A DNA stretch of 58,618 bases from DUQX01 sp050948825 (GCA_050948825.1 JBMNEO010000011.1:1-58618); one strand, 5' to 3'; shown: positions 32,511-41,739, counted from the first letter of the stretch. Program-made: numbers and translations. The notes: generated by a model not told the origin, from the letters alone.

Positions 32511-33035
32511 ATGGAACTTATTGTATTTATAATTATGATGATCATTGCTTTGATTTCGAAGTCTTCCCAGGGAGCGGGGAAATCTTCTGCCCGGCCACCG
32601 GTGTCCAGGGGAGAAAAGTTGAAAAAATTGGAGGATATTCTATCTGCGGAGATAAAGCGGGCACAGCAGAGGAAGTTTGCTCCGCAATATAACCGGGAAC
32701 ATGAGCGGCAATATGAACGGGAATATGACTGGCAGGAGGAGTATTCCCCAATGGAATACCAGGCAGAAATGCAGCAGCCGGTGTTAAAGCAAAAAAGCGA
32801 GCGGAAAAAAAGGCCTGCGCCTGAGCCATCACCTGCATTTGCGACTACAGCTTCCTCGACAGCCCGGCCGCTACAAGAAAGCATGCAGCGTCCAAGTGCG
32901 GAAAGGGATGATAACCGGAGAATGCAGCAACAGCTGGTTGATCTGCTGAGCAGCGAGAAAATAGCTCTGGGTATAGTGGCGTCGGAGGTGCTTTCCCCTC
33001 CCCGTGCCAGAAGGCTGTTTCAATACCGCAGGTAG
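32511..33035 (+). CDS. Membrane-anchored hypothetical protein before yqfC
   Basis: Not recognised as a named family. The 174 residues have an N-terminal membrane segment (MELIVFIIMMIIALIS). A long polar, charged, Gln/Arg/Glu-rich middle (about 30-130) that is probably disordered or coiled follows. The C-terminus is compact: EKIALGIVASEVLSPPRARRLFQYRR. That last motif (I-x-x-SE-x-L-x-PP-R-A-R) is seen in short clostridial proteins near sporulation genes, which fits its position before yqfC-yqfD. ATG 32511 is the start, about 10 bases after GGAAGGGAG. Confidence 0.65.
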   Translation: MELIVFIIMMIIALISKSSQGAGKSSARPPVSRGEKLKKLEDILSAEIKRAQQRKFAPQYNREHERQYEREYDWQEEYSPMEYQAEMQQPVLKQKSERKKRPAPEPSPAFATTASSTARPLQESMQRPSAERDDNRRMQQQLVDLLSSEKIALGIVASEVLSPPRARRLFQYRR

Positions 33036-33220
33036 TAGAAGCTTACCTTTGAAAGTCCAAGCCTTAAGTTAATTACAACCTGGCAAAAAGGAATGTTGAT
33101 TCCATTGCATTAATGCCATTTTCAAATTGTGGTGGAGCCGAATAATCGAGTTGCATAAATTAGACTTTTTGCAGTAGAATCTATGGCATAATATTCCTTG
33201 TGTGTTGTGCGAGCCAAACG

Positions 33221-33248
33221 CCGTCCCGAATGGGGCGGTTTTCTTTTT
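33221..33248 (+). terminator. Terminator before yqfC
   Basis: CCGTCCC (33221-33227), loop GAAT, GGGGCGG (33232-33238) with one G-U pair. It is followed by TTTTCTTTTTT. The remainder of the 290-base gap has no clear promoter. Confidence 0.75.
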
Positions 33249-33326
33249 TGCATAACCTCTTTTTTAGAGCATAAATTTATATAGAAGTGGATGATAAACG
33301 GTTGATTGTTAAGGAGGCCTACCCCT

Positions 33327-33620
33327 TTGAAAGGTAAGAAGGAGCGCGGGGAAGAGAGGAAAAAGTGGCGTGAAAATGTTGCCGATTTTTTTGAACTGCC
33401 CAAAGACCTGCTCTTAAATCTGCCGCGGTTGACTTTGATCGGCAACATACAGCTTTATCTGGAGAATTATGGGGGTATCATTGAATACAGCGAAGAGCTT
33501 TTGCGTCTGAAGGTAAGGGGCGGGGAGATAATCATCAGGGGTAAAAACCTGGCGATCAAAAATTTTTTTGGCGAAGAGATCTTCATCGAGGGCACAATCA
33601 AATCTCTAGAATACCAGTAG
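33327..33620 (+). CDS. yqfC: Sporulation protein YqfC
   Basis: The 97-residue protein matches the YqfC/YabP-like family: WRENVADFFELPKDLLLNLPRLTLIGNIQLYLENYGGIIEYSEELLRLKVRGGEIIIRGKNLAIKNFFGEEIFIEGTI is spread over nearly its whole length. It is expressed in the mother cell in B. subtilis, and its exact role in spore formation is not well defined. TTG 33327 follows AAGGAGGCC. It opens the conserved yqfC-yqfD-phoH block. Confidence 0.92.
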   Translation: MKGKKERGEERKKWRENVADFFELPKDLLLNLPRLTLIGNIQLYLENYGGIIEYSEELLRLKVRGGEIIIRGKNLAIKNFFGEEIFIEGTIKSLEYQ

Positions 33621-33644
33621 TCCCCATGAAAGGTGGTTTGACTA

Positions 33645-34877
33645 TTGTCCAGTTTAGAACGGGGGGCTCTGTGGCCGGGATATCTGGTTATTTCCCTGAA
33701 AGGGCGGGGGGTAGCCAGGCTTTTAAACCTTACGACACAAAATGATATATATTTCTGGGATCTCAGGTACAGAGGCAATGCGGTTACGGTGAAAATCAGG
33801 CCGCGCGATTTTAAAAAGCTGCGCCCTCTATTGCGCAAAACTTCCTGCAGTGTTAGAATTCTCGAGAAAAAAGGAGCCCCTTTTGTGATTTTGCAGGGAT
33901 GGCGCAGAAAAGGGTTAATAATCGGGATAGTCCTTTTTTGCATTATTATTTATTCCCTTTCGCTATTTGTCTGGAGCATTAATATCGATGGGAATAAGAA
34001 AGTAACCAGCGAGGAGATTGCCGCCGTCCTGGAGAAATATGGTGTCAGGGAGGGTGTGCTGAAGGGCTCCCTTGATTTAAATGAGATAGAGAGGAATCTT
34101 CTCCTGGAAATAGAAGAGTTAAAATGGGCAGGTGTCAGCCTTGAGGGCGCTTATATGAATATTCAGATCGTGGAACGGTTGATGGAACCCCCTGCCGATG
34201 AAAGCATGGACCTCTTTGCAGTCAAGGATGGGCTGGTAACGGATATTCTGGTTTTGGCCGGGCAGGCTGCCGTGGAGCCGGGGGATACCGTTAAAAAGGG
34301 TGATCTGCTTATCTCCGGAAAAATGTCTTTGATCCCTTCCGGAACGGAAGATGCAGGGGATCCGGAAGGAAGCGAAGGCGATACTGTTGAAGTTAAGGCC
34401 AGGGGAATGGTGGAGGCTCTTGTTTGGTATGAAACTTATGCGGAGGCTCCATTGAAACGCGTCTTGAAAAATAAGACGGGCAATATCTCCCGTTCTTTTT
34501 CGATGCTTGTGGGAGAAAAGCGATATCACCTCTGGGGGCCGGAAGAGCCCCCATACAGGAATTATGAAATGGAAAAAATTAAACGCACATTTGTATGGAG
34601 GAATCTTCGTCTCCCTGTCGAACTATCTAGTAATGTGTATTGGGAATATGAGGTAGAAGTACTGCCCGTTTCCCCCTATGAAGCGCTGGATCAAGCCAGG
34701 GACGCCGCCCTGAAAGAGATCAACTTCCTGCTTCCCAGAGGGGCTGCCATCAGGAAACGTTATGTTGATGACTATTATTTCTACGAACTCGGAAAGGTCG
34801 GCTGCAGGGCGGTGGTGGAAACGCTGGAAGATATCGCCGTATCTCAGATGCCTGCAGGGAGGGATTTATTTTCTTGA
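33645..34877 (+). CDS. yqfD: Sporulation protein YqfD
   Basis: The 410-residue protein is a YqfD homologue. The N-terminal cytoplasmic part has VKIRPRDFKKLRPLLRKTSCSVRILEKKGAPF. A single membrane segment (IIGIVLFCIIIYSLSLFVWSI) is followed by IDGNKKVTSEEIAAVLEKYGVREG. The outer segment has ELKWAGVSLEGAYMNIQIVER and a LVLAGQAAVEPGDTVKKGDLLISG barrel-sandwich-like stretch. It works with YqfC in sporulation. TTG 33645 follows GAAAGGTGG. It overlaps phoH by four bases (TTGA). Confidence 0.92.
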   Translation: MSSLERGALWPGYLVISLKGRGVARLLNLTTQNDIYFWDLRYRGNAVTVKIRPRDFKKLRPLLRKTSCSVRILEKKGAPFVILQGWRRKGLIIGIVLFCIIIYSLSLFVWSINIDGNKKVTSEEIAAVLEKYGVREGVLKGSLDLNEIERNLLLEIEELKWAGVSLEGAYMNIQIVERLMEPPADESMDLFAVKDGLVTDILVLAGQAAVEPGDTVKKGDLLISGKMSLIPSGTEDAGDPEGSEGDTVEVKARGMVEALVWYETYAEAPLKRVLKNKTGNISRSFSMLVGEKRYHLWGPEEPPYRNYEMEKIKRTFVWRNLRLPVELSSNVYWEYEVEVLPVSPYEALDQARDAALKEINFLLPRGAAIRKRYVDDYYFYELGKVGCRAVVETLEDIAVSQMPAGRDLFS

Positions 34878-35863
34878 CAGAGGAATTTGATGAGCAAAAA
34901 TTATATTTGAAAAATATGGACGAGGTGCTGCCGCTGCTGGGGAAATTTGATGAGCATCTTTCGCTGGTAGAGGAAAATTTTGCAGTCCGCATTATACCCA
35001 GGGGGGACGAGCTTTCCTTCAGCGGTGAGGAAGAAGATGTAGGTAAGGTATATTCTCTTTTCCAGGAGCTCCTGTCGTTGATCAGAGGAGGACATTTAAT
35101 AACCACTTCTGAATTTATGTATGCTGTGAAACTTGCCCAAAAAGGGCAGATTAAAGAGATCAAGGGTCTTTTTGATGACCTTATCCTGGTAACAGATCGG
35201 GGGAAAAAGATCCGGCCCAAAACCCTGGGTCAAAAAAAATATCTTGATGCACTGCGGCGCCATGATGTTGTTTTTTGCATTGGCCCGGCGGGTACCGGGA
35301 AAACTTACCTGGCCATGGCTATGGCTGTTTTTGCATTAAAAAACAAACTTGTACAGAGGCTGATTTTGACCAGGCCTGCCGTGGAGGCGGGGGAGCATCT
35401 GGGGTTTTTGCCGGGTGATCTGCATGACAAGGTTGACCCTTACCTTCGCCCGCTTTATGATGCACTTTATGATTTAATGGGTGTAGAGAATTTTTCAAAG
35501 CACAGAGAGAAGGGCGTGATAGAAGTTGCTCCCCTGGCTTATATGAGGGGGAGAACTCTTGATGATTCGTTTATTATTCTTGACGAGGCCCAGAATACAA
35601 CCACTGAACAGATGAAAATGTTTTTAACGCGGATGGGTTTTGGTTCGCGCGCGGTGATCACCGGCGATATTACACAGGTGGACCTGCCCCAGGGTAAATT
35701 TTCCGGGCTGGTGGAGGTTATGGATATTTTAAAAAGCATCGAGGAAATTGCATTTATTCACCTCAGTGACCAGGATGTGGTGCGGCACCAGCTCGTACAA
35801 AAAATTATCAAGGCCTACGAATCTTACAAAGGGCATGGCGGCGGTAAAAAGTTAGCGCCGTAA
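34874..35863 (+). CDS. phoH: PhoH-like ATPase (YbeZ/PhoH family)
   Basis: The 329-residue protein is a P-loop ATPase. The Walker A motif is GPAGTGKTYLAM (about 137-148) and the Walker B is SFIILDEAQNTT. TRPAVEAGEHLGFLPGDLHDKVDPYLRPLYD and GDITQVDLP are typical of the PhoH group. It is usually next to ybeY and is thought to assist RNA processing, possibly as a helicase. TTG 34874 overlaps the yqfD stop, so translation is coupled. Confidence 0.95.
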   Translation: MTEEFDEQKLYLKNMDEVLPLLGKFDEHLSLVEENFAVRIIPRGDELSFSGEEEDVGKVYSLFQELLSLIRGGHLITTSEFMYAVKLAQKGQIKEIKGLFDDLILVTDRGKKIRPKTLGQKKYLDALRRHDVVFCIGPAGTGKTYLAMAMAVFALKNKLVQRLILTRPAVEAGEHLGFLPGDLHDKVDPYLRPLYDALYDLMGVENFSKHREKGVIEVAPLAYMRGRTLDDSFIILDEAQNTTTEQMKMFLTRMGFGSRAVITGDITQVDLPQGKFSGLVEVMDILKSIEEIAFIHLSDQDVVRHQLVQKIIKAYESYKGHGGGKKLAP

Positions 35864-35878
35864 GGGACGAAATCAGCG

Positions 35879-38005
35879 ATGAAAATCAAGCCTTTATTAA
35901 AAAAATATATTTATAATTCATTTTCCCTGACCGGAAAAATGGAAAGCCGGAGATTAATACTGGGGATTTCCCTTTTTGTTATTATTTATGCGATCCTTTT
36001 TTTCTCTATTCGTCCCATCGGGGTCTCTGTTGAGCTGGGGATGCCCAGCCCGCAGCGAATCACCGCCAATAGGGAAGTCGTCGATTATTATACCACAAAT
36101 ATGCTGCGCGAAGAAGCCGCTGCCGCTGTATCCCAGGTATTCGACCAGGTCCCCGATGTTCTGGAAGACGGTAAATCCGCCATTACCGGTTTCATGGCCG
36201 AAATCCGCCGGGTAAAGGGGCTGCAGGATGCCGGTGATGGGGGAAAGGCCGATCTGGTAAGGAGAGCGCTGGGTGACCAGTTTTCGGACGAGTTTATCTA
36301 CGCCCTCATGGACATGAGCAATTACAATCTGGAAATTTTACAGCGCAGGATGGAGACGATTTTTGAAGAGATCGTCTCACAGGGTGTCAAGGAGGAAGGG
36401 ATCCAGTCTGCCAGGAAACAGTTGTCCCAGGAGGTAAACTTGCTGCCCTATGACCTGGAGATCAGGCGGGGGGCTGAGGTTATTCTTTTGCCTCTAATTG
36501 AGCCAAATTTGATTTTTAACGCAGAGGCAACCCAGGCTAAAAGAGAAGCCGCCATGATGGAAGTGGAGCAGGTTATCATACCTAAGAAATCCCTGATTGT
36601 GCAGGAAGGCGAAAAGATTACGGAAAAGCATATCGCCCAGCTGGAGGCCCTTGGGCTGCTCGGGCCGCGCATTCATTTAGGAGGGTATTTCGGTCTTTTT
36701 TTTATTTTATTGATTATCTTCTCCCTGGTGACGGTGTATCTCTACCTCTTTCATAAGGATATCTATGAAAATGTTACCTACCTTTTGCTTCTAGGTTTGA
36801 TTCTGGTTTTAACGCTGGTTTTTGGGCTGGCCGCCTGTTTTTTCTCGGGCTATTTGATCCCGGTGGCTATGAGCGGTATACTGATTACAGTCCTCTTTGA
36901 ACCACGCCTGGCTGTGCTGATGAATATCATCCTTACCCTGCTGCTGGGATTTGTTATCGCAGGGGAATTTAATCATATCGTCGTGCTGCTGGCCGGAGGC
37001 CTTGTGGCGATCTACAGCGTGACGAATTTACAGAGGCGCTCCGACCTGTCCAAGGCCGGTATCTTTGTTGCCCTGGTAAACGTGGTCTCTATAGTAGCCC
37101 TTTATATTTTTAGCACCGGTTTTCAACTGGATTATGATTTTTTAAGGGAATTTAGCATCGCTGTCCTTGCCGGCCTTGGGAACGGTCTTTTCTCAGCGGT
37201 AATGGCAATTGGCCTTTTACCTTATCTGGAGAGCGCTTTCGGAATAACGACCGCCGTAACCTTGCTGGAGCTATCCGATCCTGGCCGCCCGCTGTTGAGG
37301 AAGATGCTTATGGAAGCGCCGGGAACGTACCACCACAGCGTAGTAGTGGGGAACCTGGCGGAAGCAGCTGCGGAATCTGTCGGGGCAGATCCCCTGCTTT
37401 GCCGGGTATCCGCTTTTTATCATGATATTGGAAAGATTAAACGCCCTTACTTTTTTGTAGAAAACCAGTTTGCCGGTGATAATCCCCATAATAAGATTTC
37501 ACCAAACCTGAGCGCGCTGATTATTCGCTCTCATGTTAAAGATGGTGTTGAGTTTGCCCGGGAGGCAAAACTGCCCCTGCCTGTTATCGATATTATCAGG
37601 CAACACCACGGGACGAGTATGATTTCCTTCTTTTATCAGCAGGCGCTTGAAAGGGATAAAGAAATAAACGTGTCCGAAGAAGAATTTCGCTATGAAGGTC
37701 CTTTGCCGCAAAGCAAAGAGGCAGCCATTATTCTTTTATCCGATTCTGTGGAGGCAGCCGTGCGCTCCTTGTCCCGCCCGGTTGCCGGCAGAATTGAAGG
37801 GATGGTCAGGCGGATTATTAAGGAAAAGCTGAATGACGGACAGCTTGATGAAGCACCCTTAACTTTAAAGGACCTTGATAAAATCGGGGATACTTTTGTG
37901 CATATTTTAACGGGAATTTTTCACAGGAGAATCGAATATCCTGAAAAGGAATTGCGTGCAGATCTGGAGAGGGGGAAAAACAAAAATGCCGGTGCTGGTA
38001 AATAA
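35879..38005 (+). CDS. pgpH: 7TMR-HD c-di-AMP phosphodiesterase PgpH
   Basis: PgpH breaks down cyclic di-AMP. The 708 residues include an N-terminal membrane segment and a long extracellular 7TMR-HDED region (about 50-270). Six or seven membrane spans at about 275-450 follow. The cytoplasmic HD domain then has GTYHHSVVVGNLAEAAAE, FYHDIGKIKRPYFFVENQ (the HD pair), SHVKDGVEFA and IRQHHGTS. The order phoH-pgpH-ybeY-dgkA matches other Firmicutes. Its last 20 bases overlap ybeY. Confidence 0.95.
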   Translation: MKIKPLLKKYIYNSFSLTGKMESRRLILGISLFVIIYAILFFSIRPIGVSVELGMPSPQRITANREVVDYYTTNMLREEAAAAVSQVFDQVPDVLEDGKSAITGFMAEIRRVKGLQDAGDGGKADLVRRALGDQFSDEFIYALMDMSNYNLEILQRRMETIFEEIVSQGVKEEGIQSARKQLSQEVNLLPYDLEIRRGAEVILLPLIEPNLIFNAEATQAKREAAMMEVEQVIIPKKSLIVQEGEKITEKHIAQLEALGLLGPRIHLGGYFGLFFILLIIFSLVTVYLYLFHKDIYENVTYLLLLGLILVLTLVFGLAACFFSGYLIPVAMSGILITVLFEPRLAVLMNIILTLLLGFVIAGEFNHIVVLLAGGLVAIYSVTNLQRRSDLSKAGIFVALVNVVSIVALYIFSTGFQLDYDFLREFSIAVLAGLGNGLFSAVMAIGLLPYLESAFGITTAVTLLELSDPGRPLLRKMLMEAPGTYHHSVVVGNLAEAAAESVGADPLLCRVSAFYHDIGKIKRPYFFVENQFAGDNPHNKISPNLSALIIRSHVKDGVEFAREAKLPLPVIDIIRQHHGTSMISFFYQQALERDKEINVSEEEFRYEGPLPQSKEAAIILLSDSVEAAVRSLSRPVAGRIEGMVRRIIKEKLNDGQLDEAPLTLKDLDKIGDTFVHILTGIFHRRIEYPEKELRADLERGKNKNAGAGK

Positions 38006-38432
38006 CATTCAGGAGGCGGTTGATGTCCCCGGGGAAATGCTTCTTTTGCTGGAGGAGATCGGTGAGTTCGTCCTGCGCCTTGAAGGCCAGTCACCGAATT
38101 GTGAAGTAAGTCTGATCCTGGTAGACAACAGTTATATTCAGGATTTAAACCTGACCTACCGGGGTCTGGATGCTCCGACCGATGTATTATCATTCAACCT
38201 GCAGGACAATGGGACAGATTTTGAAGAGGATTCCATTCTGGGAGATGTGGTTGTATCCCTGGAAAAGGCGGTAGAACAGGCTAACAGTTACGGCCACTCC
38301 TTTAAGCGGGAGGTTGCCTTTTTATCCTTACACGGCATACTTCACCTGCTGGGTTATGACCATGAAACGCCGGAGGAAGAGCGCGAGATGAACGAAAAAG
38401 CCGAAATGGTGCTAAAAAAATATAATCTCTGA
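37986..38432 (+). CDS. ybeY: rRNA maturation endoribonuclease YbeY
   Basis: YbeY is a zinc-dependent RNase involved in 16S 3' end maturation and ribosome quality control. The 148 residues contain the three-His motif HGILHLLGYDHE near the C-terminus and TDVLSF in the middle. ATG 37986 has GAGAGGGGGA upstream and lies within the end of pgpH; the frame extends further up but without a better start. Confidence 0.96.
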   Translation: MPVLVNNIQEAVDVPGEMLLLLEEIGEFVLRLEGQSPNCEVSLILVDNSYIQDLNLTYRGLDAPTDVLSFNLQDNGTDFEEDSILGDVVVSLEKAVEQANSYGHSFKREVAFLSLHGILHLLGYDHETPEEEREMNEKAEMVLKKYNL

Positions 38433-38477
38433 GTCAATATCCGGAAGAACTAACGGGGAACTGGCGGGGAATAAACA

Positions 38478-38843
38478 ATGATGAAGCGAAAAAAAATTAT
38501 TTATAGTTTCATTGATGCTTTTTCCGGTGTTATTGAGGCTTTCCACAGGGAAAGAAATATGATCCTTCATTCCGTGGGTGCCGTGGTGGCTCTTGCAGCT
38601 TCTTTCTATTTCCGGTTGGAAAAACTGGAGTTTCTTTTTGTAATTACTGCTATTATCCTTGTCTTTATTACAGAATTGATTAACACTGCCGTAGAGGCAG
38701 CTGTGGATCTGAGCACCAAAGAATTTCATCCGCTTGCCAGAATAGCCAAAAATACTGCTGCCGGGGCGGTTTTGTTTGCCGCTGTTTTTTCGCTGGTGGT
38801 AGCTTATATGGTCTTTGCTGAAAAGCTGAGGGGGCTCTGGTAA
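38478..38843 (+). CDS. dgkA: Diacylglycerol/undecaprenol kinase (DgkA family)
   Basis: The 121-residue membrane kinase has three or four spans. SFIDAFSGVIEAFHRERNMILHSVGA precedes the first span. FITELINTAVEAAVDLSTKEFHPLARIAKNTAAGAVLFAA is the family signature with the catalytic Glu. In Gram-positive bacteria this family phosphorylates undecaprenol and so recycles the lipid carrier. It follows ybeY by 45 bases. Confidence 0.93.
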   Translation: MMKRKKIIYSFIDAFSGVIEAFHRERNMILHSVGAVVALAASFYFRLEKLEFLFVITAIILVFITELINTAVEAAVDLSTKEFHPLARIAKNTAAGAVLFAAVFSLVVAYMVFAEKLRGLW

Positions 38844-38867
38844 GAGCCAATTAATAGAGGGGGGTAG

Positions 38868-39926
38868 TTGTCTGCAATGAAACTGGGTTCTGGCCATGCT
38901 ATAATAGATAACAAAGTGCTGGTCCTGGTTGCTATCGTTCTAATTTTGAATACTGTGGTCGCAGGGTTAACTTTTAACATACTCTATATGCAATTTACGA
39001 ATGATACCCAGGAGGATTTTCTTTCTCAAAAGGTAATGGCACAGGATATGTTGAAATACAGCAGGCGTTTTGCGCAGGATCTGCATGTGCAGGAACGCCC
39101 GTCTGTCAAGGAGGCGCTGGCTGCCTTTAGCTACGAGATAGATCTGACGGAGGACGGCGATGAACTGACACGCCTCATCTTTAATTACGGCCGCCAGATG
39201 CAGGAAACGATTTTGAAGGAATGGGATGCTCTTCTGAGGGAAAAAATATTAACCCTGATAAACCAGGATAGAAATTTAAAGCAGGAGCCGGGGAAAGTCC
39301 AGTTTACTTTGAGGATTATCCCTGGTGAGAAGGTTCAGGCGGATCCTCCGGTGCTTCATGAAGAGACCCTGGAGAAAATTTATGAGCAGTATATGGAGGG
39401 GGGAATGGTGCAGGAGATGGCTTTTCGGATTGAAGTGGAGGAAAGCCGGAGCCGCATGCTGGTTCCCTATAACCCCCTGGATTATATTCAAACGCTTACA
39501 GAAGAGCTGGATACTTTAAGGGTTAGCATGCACGAGATGCGTGTTGCGGCCGGACTGGCTGAAATGTCCGGGCCGGGGGTAATCATCAAGCTCTATGATG
39601 CACAGAACGGTTATACCGCCACCGATATTATTCATGATTCGGATGTACGTGATGTGGTTAACGAGCTTTTTGCGGCAGGGGCAAAAGGAGTTGCCGTAGG
39701 TGGACAGCGGCTAATTGCCACATCGCCGATACGCTGTGTAGGGCCTGTCATCAGGGTTAACCAGAAAGAGATCTCCGCCAACCCGGTATTGATCGAAGCG
39801 GTAGGCGATCCGGATGTGCTGGCGAGCGGGCTGGATATTATTCGCTTTTCACTGGAGTTTCACCGGAAATTCCAGTTTGAAATTGAGAAGAGAGACAATG
39901 TAATATTACCGCAGTACAGAAGCTAA
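38868..39926 (+). CDS. DUF881 (YlxW-like) membrane-anchored protein
   Basis: The 352-residue protein has one N-terminal membrane segment (VLVLVAIVLILNTVVAGLTFNILYM), a long helical outer segment, and a C-terminal DUF881 domain: LDTLRVSMHEMRVAAGLAEMSGPGVIIKLYDAQ, DVRDVVNELFAAGAKGVAVGGQRL and IRCVGPVIRVNQKEISANPVLIEAVGDPDVL. The family is common near division or envelope genes; its function is not known. The start is TTG 38868 or ATG 38877 behind AGAGGGGGG. Its stop codon shares its last base with the first repeat of the GGGGACGGTTCTC family. Confidence 0.85.
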   Translation: MSAMKLGSGHAIIDNKVLVLVAIVLILNTVVAGLTFNILYMQFTNDTQEDFLSQKVMAQDMLKYSRRFAQDLHVQERPSVKEALAAFSYEIDLTEDGDELTRLIFNYGRQMQETILKEWDALLREKILTLINQDRNLKQEPGKVQFTLRIIPGEKVQADPPVLHEETLEKIYEQYMEGGMVQEMAFRIEVEESRSRMLVPYNPLDYIQTLTEELDTLRVSMHEMRVAAGLAEMSGPGVIIKLYDAQNGYTATDIIHDSDVRDVVNELFAAGAKGVAVGGQRLIATSPIRCVGPVIRVNQKEISANPVLIEAVGDPDVLASGLDIIRFSLEFHRKFQFEIEKRDNVILPQYRS

Positions 39927-40024
39927 TGCGACAAAGGGGACGGTTCTCCCTGTCGCATGGAAAGGGGAGGTTCTCTTCGCATGCGACAAAGGGGCGACAA
40001 AGGGGACGGTTCTCCCTGTCGCAT
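39926..40024. repeat. GGGGACGGTTCTC repeat, first cluster
   Basis: ATGCGACAAAGGGGACGG-TTCTCCCTGTCGCAT (39926-39958) is a unit with GCGAC/GTCGC ends. A shortened unit (AAAGGGGAGGTTCTC) and a second full unit (39994-40024) follow. The cluster starts inside the stop codon of the DUF881 gene. No transposase lies nearby. The form is like REP/BIME sequences. Confidence 0.75.
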
Positions 40025-40164
40025 GGAATATGGTGGGAGATGTTCTCATTACCGCACAAAATTTGTTTTTTAAAAACAGCAGTAAAAGCCTGTGCTTTAT
40101 GCTCATTTATTCCACTTTGTGGAGCTTTTGCTGAATGATTTGTCCCTACTGGGGGGGTAAAAGT

Positions 40165-40575
40165 ATGGATGATCGCGAGCTGGTGCAAATGGCGAGAGAA
40201 ATCCTGCCCAATGCTTACGCTCCTTATTCCGGATACAGGGTTGGGGCCGCCCTGATGACGGATGAAGGCAGGGTTTTCCGGGGAGTGAATATTGAAAACG
40301 CTTCTTCAGGTTTGACGATCTGTGCTGAAAGGGCGGCGGTGGCCGCGGCTGTTACGGCCGGCTGCCGCCTTTTTTCCCGTATTGCCGTGGTTTCAGAAGA
40401 CGAAAAAGGCCCCGTGCCCTGCGGTGCCTGCCGTCAGGTGCTGAGCGAGTTCTGCGGCGGAGAATTCAAGGTGCTGGTCTCCGGTAATGAAGGCAAAATA
40501 CGCACTTTTACCCTGCGGGAGCTATTGCCGTATCCCTTTGTGTTTCATAAAGAAGCACCGCCTCAGGAAAAATAA
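40165..40575 (+). CDS. cdd: Cytidine deaminase
   Basis: The 136-residue enzyme deaminates cytidine and deoxycytidine to uridine in pyrimidine salvage. The zinc site is C53-A-E55 (TICAERAA; E55 is the proton shuttle) and C86-x-x-C89 (PCGACRQVL), the all-cysteine form found in Firmicutes. NAYAPYSGYRVGAAL is the N-terminal signature. ATG 40165 has GGGGGGTAAAAG upstream; an in-frame ATG at 40135 is not supported. It lies between the DUF881 gene and era, as in many Firmicutes. Confidence 0.96.
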   Translation: MDDRELVQMAREILPNAYAPYSGYRVGAALMTDEGRVFRGVNIENASSGLTICAERAAVAAAVTAGCRLFSRIAVVSEDEKGPVPCGACRQVLSEFCGGEFKVLVSGNEGKIRTFTLRELLPYPFVFHKEAPPQEK

Positions 40576-40727
40576 GAATCATAAACCAACTTATTATTCT
40601 ATATTATTAGGTTTAATTTTAATCTCGATAAGGTGTTTTCGAGAAATTGCTTTTATACTCTCGCACGCATATCTGAACTCCACCCGCACACTGCCTTGCT
40701 AACTATCGATAAAGGGGGCTGTTTTGC

Positions 40728-41732
40728 ATGTTTCGCTCGGGTTTTGTCTCTGTCATCGGCCGTCCCAATGTAGGCAAATCCACCCTGATTAATACGTTGC
40801 TTGGCCGGAAAGCGCTTATTGTTTCCGATAAGCCTCAGACTACAAGAAACCGTATCCAGGCTGTATATACCGGCGATAATTTTCAAATTGTATTTCTGGA
40901 CACCCCTGGAATACATAAGCCCAAGCACCTTCTAGGAGATTATATGCTGAAATCGGCACTGGATGCCCTGAAAGAGGTGGATATAATTCTTTTCATGGTA
41001 GAGGCTACATCTTCTCCGGGCCCCGGGGACAGGTATATTGCAGAGTTGCTGCGCAGTGTGGACACCCCAATATTTCTGGTTGTGAATAAGGTGGACTTGA
41101 TTACAGATGAGGTTGAAGACAGGCAGCTGCCTCAGTATAGTCAGCTGGGAGAATTTAGACAAGTATTTACTATATCCGCCCTGGAAGAAAAAAACGTTCA
41201 GCAGTTGCTGGAAGGGATTTACGCGCTGCTGCCGGAAGGGCCGTGCTATTACCCCCCGGGAACCGTTATTGACCGTCCGCAGGAGTTTTTGGCTGGAGAA
41301 ACAATCCGGGAAAAAATATTGCTTAAGACCAGGGAGGAGATTCCTCATTCGGTAGCGGTGGGGATCGAAAAGATGCAGTTGCGCGAAACAAAACGCGACA
41401 GGGGACGGTTCTCTTTGTCGCATTCGTGCGATAGTGAGAACCGTCCCCTGTCGCAGGGAGAACAGTCTCCAATGCCGCTCCAAGATGGGAAGGAAACCGG
41501 GGATATTTTGCTGCCCTTGCTTGTTATAGAAGCCATCATCTATGTAGAAAAGGACTCACAAAAAAAAATAATTATCGGCAAAAAAGGAAGTATGCTTAGA
41601 GAAATCGGAACGGAAGCGCGCCTGGAGCTGGAAAAAATTTTTGGAAACCCGGTGTTTCTGGATCTCTGGGTAAAGGTGAAGAAGGACTGGCGACAAAAGG
41701 AACACAATCTACGCCAGTTTGGTTATGAGTAG
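40728..41732 (+). CDS. era: GTPase Era with an in-frame repeat-derived insertion
   Basis: Era binds 16S rRNA and acts in 30S assembly. The GTPase motifs are intact: GRPNVGKST (11-19), TTRNRI with the switch I region, DTPG (58-61), NKVD (120-123) and SAL (150-152). The C-terminal KH domain has YVEKDSQKKIIIGKKGSMLREIG (272-294), with the GKKG RNA-binding loop. The protein is 334 residues instead of about 300. The excess is at about 221-262, between IEKMQLRE and LLVIEAI. It is encoded by a 60-base palindromic repeat (41395-41454) plus about 45 bases. The frame stays open throughout. The insert falls at the start of the KH domain, where other Era proteins have a short linker. Whether this protein is fully active is not known; no second era is in the window. 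Confidence 0.96.
   Translation: MFRSGFVSVIGRPNVGKSTLINTLLGRKALIVSDKPQTTRNRIQAVYTGDNFQIVFLDTPGIHKPKHLLGDYMLKSALDALKEVDIILFMVEATSSPGPGDRYIAELLRSVDTPIFLVVNKVDLITDEVEDRQLPQYSQLGEFRQVFTISALEEKNVQQLLEGIYALLPEGPCYYPPGTVIDRPQEFLAGETIREKILLKTREEIPHSVAVGIEKMQLRETKRDRGRFSLSHSCDSENRPLSQGEQSPMPLQDGKETGDILLPLLVIEAIIYVEKDSQKKIIIGKKGSMLREIGTEARLELEKIFGNPVFLDLWVKVKKDWRQKEHNLRQFGYE
41395..41454. repeat. GGGGACGGTTCTC palindrome inside era
   Basis: GCGACAGGGGACGGTTCTC opens the unit and its exact reverse complement closes it, giving a 60-base near-palindrome with 19 perfect end pairs. Both halves are in frame with era and add RDRGRFSLSHSCDSENRPLS. It is the same family as the repeats at 39926 and 41740. Confidence 0.9.
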
Positions 41733-41739
41733 GGCGGCA

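Noticed and set aside
39906..40106. Short ORFs on both strands made of RTVPFVA/RGRFSLSHG-like residues
   Set aside because: They are translations of the GGGGACGGTTCTC repeats, not genes. The same peptides appear from every copy.
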